Shown: positions 5,808-6,752 of the stretch, piece by piece
How positions within the stretch are numbered: position 1 is the first letter of the stretch
Layout: each line of letters begins with the position of its first letter
DNA from: Akkermansia sp.
Lineage (GTDB): Bacteria > Verrucomicrobiota > Verrucomicrobiia > Verrucomicrobiales > Akkermansiaceae
Assembly (NCBI GenBank): GCA_017628435.1
Contig: JAGBZE010000042.1
Coordinates: 1 to 6,752, forward strand
Direction of reading: 5' to 3'
DNA: 6,752 nucleotides
Made by a program: the position numbers and the translations under genes
Notes under the pieces: model-generated
Databases searched by the model: none
Told to the model about the DNA's origin: nothing
The model's input: the letters and a program-made list of their open reading frames with translations, nothing else

Positions 5808-5860
5808 AGGGACGTTTATCATAGACTCCATCCTTTTGTAAATTTGGGAATAATCACACA

Positions 5861-5903
5861 TCAATTCCCGAAATTCGGGAATTCTTAAACTCCCGATTTG
5901 AGG
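5861..5903. repeat. Downstream copy of the AAA/DUF4143 operator repeat
   Basis: The 20-base block tcaattcccgaaattcggga (5861-5880) and CTCCCGATTTGAGG (5890-5903) repeat the upstream control region exactly and in the same orientation. The palindrome here is longer than upstream: perfect 10-base arms (5863-5872 and 5874-5883) around one A. It begins 53 bases past the ATPase stop. It could be the control region of a former next gene: a GTG at 5917 sits 27 bases from the start of the second block, where the ATPase ATG sits 26 bases from its own. The -10 position here (GATAGG, 5905-5910) is degraded. Confidence 0.75.
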
Positions 5904-5916
5904 AGATAGGAGACTC

Positions 5917-6147
5917 GTGCCGGAGGAATTTTTGCGGCATATGATTTTTTCGGTAGACAAGCAGATACAACGTGCTAAAATGCCGCCAAGGAAAGAAGAA
6001 TTTCCTCCATTCATGCGCTTCATGATTAAGGAGATTTCTGAATTCCGAATTATCACCCCCAACACTAAACCCTATAAAATATATGTTCCCATATTATACC
6101 ACCGGTATAACTGCCGATTTCGCCAGATTTCAGAAGTCCTTCGTTGA
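5917..6147 (+). CDS. Hypothetical short ORF after the duplicated control repeat, possibly a remnant
   Basis: A 76-residue frame starting at GTG, with no recognised domain, signal peptide or membrane segment. Its first ~41 residues are charged (VDKQIQRAKMPPRKEE region). From about 6039 the DNA turns into gaattccgaattat filler like that at 3280-3300, so the tail is probably not ancestral coding sequence. The only support for the start is position: it lies where a gene start is expected relative to the repeat at 5861-5903. It may be the 5' stub of a lost gene, or not coding at all. Confidence 0.2.
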   Translation: MPEEFLRHMIFSVDKQIQRAKMPPRKEEFPPFMRFMIKEISEFRIITPNTKPYKIYVPILYHRYNCRFRQISEVLR

Positions 6148-6527
6148 TGCCAATCATCAGCTGAATCCTTTGGAAAAGCTGTTGGCAAAACAAGCCATCT
6201 CCATCCGCATTGCCGCCCCCATCGTCCGCGAATGTGAGTTGCGTTGTGACCGCATCGACTTTGACAAGGATATTGCCCAAAGCAGCGTCCATCAGCTGCA
6301 AGGTTACTCCTTTTGCGGCAACCTGGCTAACGACCTCATCTTTTTCAATGCCGAATGTTGTAAGCAAAATGTCCATTCCCAAGCGGAAGCCGTCCGGAAC
6401 TACTGCGATGGAAATTGTGACAGGAGTTGGTGAAATTACTAGTGCCCTTGAATGAACGGCTCCCAGAAGCAGATTTATGTCGTTATTTCATTGAACAGGT
6501 AGCAAAAAACTGCGTCCACTTAAATAT
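6065..6527. other. Unresolved region open on both strands
   Basis: A minus-strand frame is open from about 6489 to the stop at 6065 (ATG at 6382, 105 codons), and a plus-strand frame runs 6083-6433 (116 codons). They are codon-aligned antisense partners, so codon pattern cannot separate them. Neither translation shows a family I recognise. The minus-strand one is rich in Gly, Val and Asp (FADDGGGNADGDG at its middle); the plus-strand one is Cys-rich. No start has the promoter geometry of the four good genes. A small inverted repeat (ttatacc-acc-ggtataa, 6094-6110) contains a TATAAT on the minus strand. It may be a decayed gene fragment. Confidence 0.3.
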
Positions 6528-6752
6528 ATGACCGACTATCCCTATAATCGCCCGACTGATGTAGATGCTCAATTCAAGCAGCTGCTTGATTTCATTGACT
6601 CCTTTCCCCTGTTTTCTCCCGAATACCGACCAGGTTTAAAGTCATTGTTTACAGAACTTGCACCTCACCGTCGCAGTCGAAACAAGGAACAGATACATCA
6701 CCTCATAGACGTTAAGCGCAAGACGACGTGGCGTCAGATAGACGAGAACCAT
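6528..6752 (+). CDS. Partial hypothetical protein, cut by the window edge
   Basis: An open frame of 75 codons from ATG at 6528 to the last base, with no stop reached. The frame is open back to a TGA at 6492-6494, so the only alternative starts are non-ATG. The translation starts MTDYPYNRPTDVDAQFKQLL and continues with an amphipathic LLDFIDSFPLF segment, then a basic stretch around HRRSRNKEQ. This looks like real protein, but no family can be named from this part. There is no Shine-Dalgarno, and the leaderless -10 position (6516-6521, ccactt) is not convincing. It is the next gene on the ATPase strand. Confidence 0.45.
   Translation, partial: MTDYPYNRPTDVDAQFKQLLDFIDSFPLFSPEYRPGLKSLFTELAPHRRSRNKEQIHHLIDVKRKTTWRQIDENH

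Noticed and set aside
5679..6065. 128-codon minus-strand frame across the ATPase 3' end and the downstream repeat
   Set aside because: It is antisense to the ATPase C-terminus, reads straight through the palindrome, and has no recognisable domain.

Overview
The window holds four confident protein-coding genes, one gene cut by the right edge, and about 600 bases of unresolved, possibly decayed sequence. It is bacterial chromosome, GC-rich in the housekeeping genes and AT-rich in the control regions. None of the four good genes has a clear Shine-Dalgarno. Short degenerate filler repeats of the 'aaatcgt' / 'gaagtggg' / 'tacgaatt' kind lie between genes. I associate this look with Verrucomicrobiota such as Akkermansia relatives, but that is a weak taxonomic guess; no rRNA or marker tree supports it.

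Layout. 64-1503 (+) is a bifunctional NAD(P)HX epimerase/dehydratase (Nnr), a metabolite-repair enzyme. 1504-1904 is a spacer with filler repeats and a terminator that suits leftward transcripts. 1905-3071 (-) is a class II Fic protein (AMP transferase) with a C-terminal winged helix. 3072-3367 holds the fic promoter and a periodic operator-like array, then filler. 3368-4288 (-) is ribonuclease Z, starting at GTG. 4289-4574 is a divergent promoter region. 4575-5807 (+) is an AAA ATPase with a DUF4143 domain. 5808-6527 holds a second copy of the ATPase's promoter repeat and unresolved frames. 6528 to the window end (+) is an unidentified partial gene.

Two patterns stand out. First, all four confident genes share the same promoter geometry: a -35 box beginning TTG, a 17-base spacer, a -10-like hexamer, then exactly 6 bases to the start codon. 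This puts the expected transcription start on or next to the A/G of ATG/GTG, so leaderless mRNAs are predicted for nnr, fic, rnz and the ATPase gene. It also decides the starts (GTG at 4288 for rnz, ATG at 4575 for the ATPase).

Second, the two accessory genes, fic and the AAA/DUF4143 gene, each encode a predicted winged helix. Each is preceded by its own palindrome family overlapping its promoter, and each has another copy of that same family just after its stop codon. They look like two unrelated cargo genes built to the same plan: private operator, leaderless gene, second operator copy. This could mean autoregulated cassettes that spread or are lost through their operator repeats, or the remains of tandem gene duplications. 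nnr and rnz are ordinary housekeeping genes with no such repeats.
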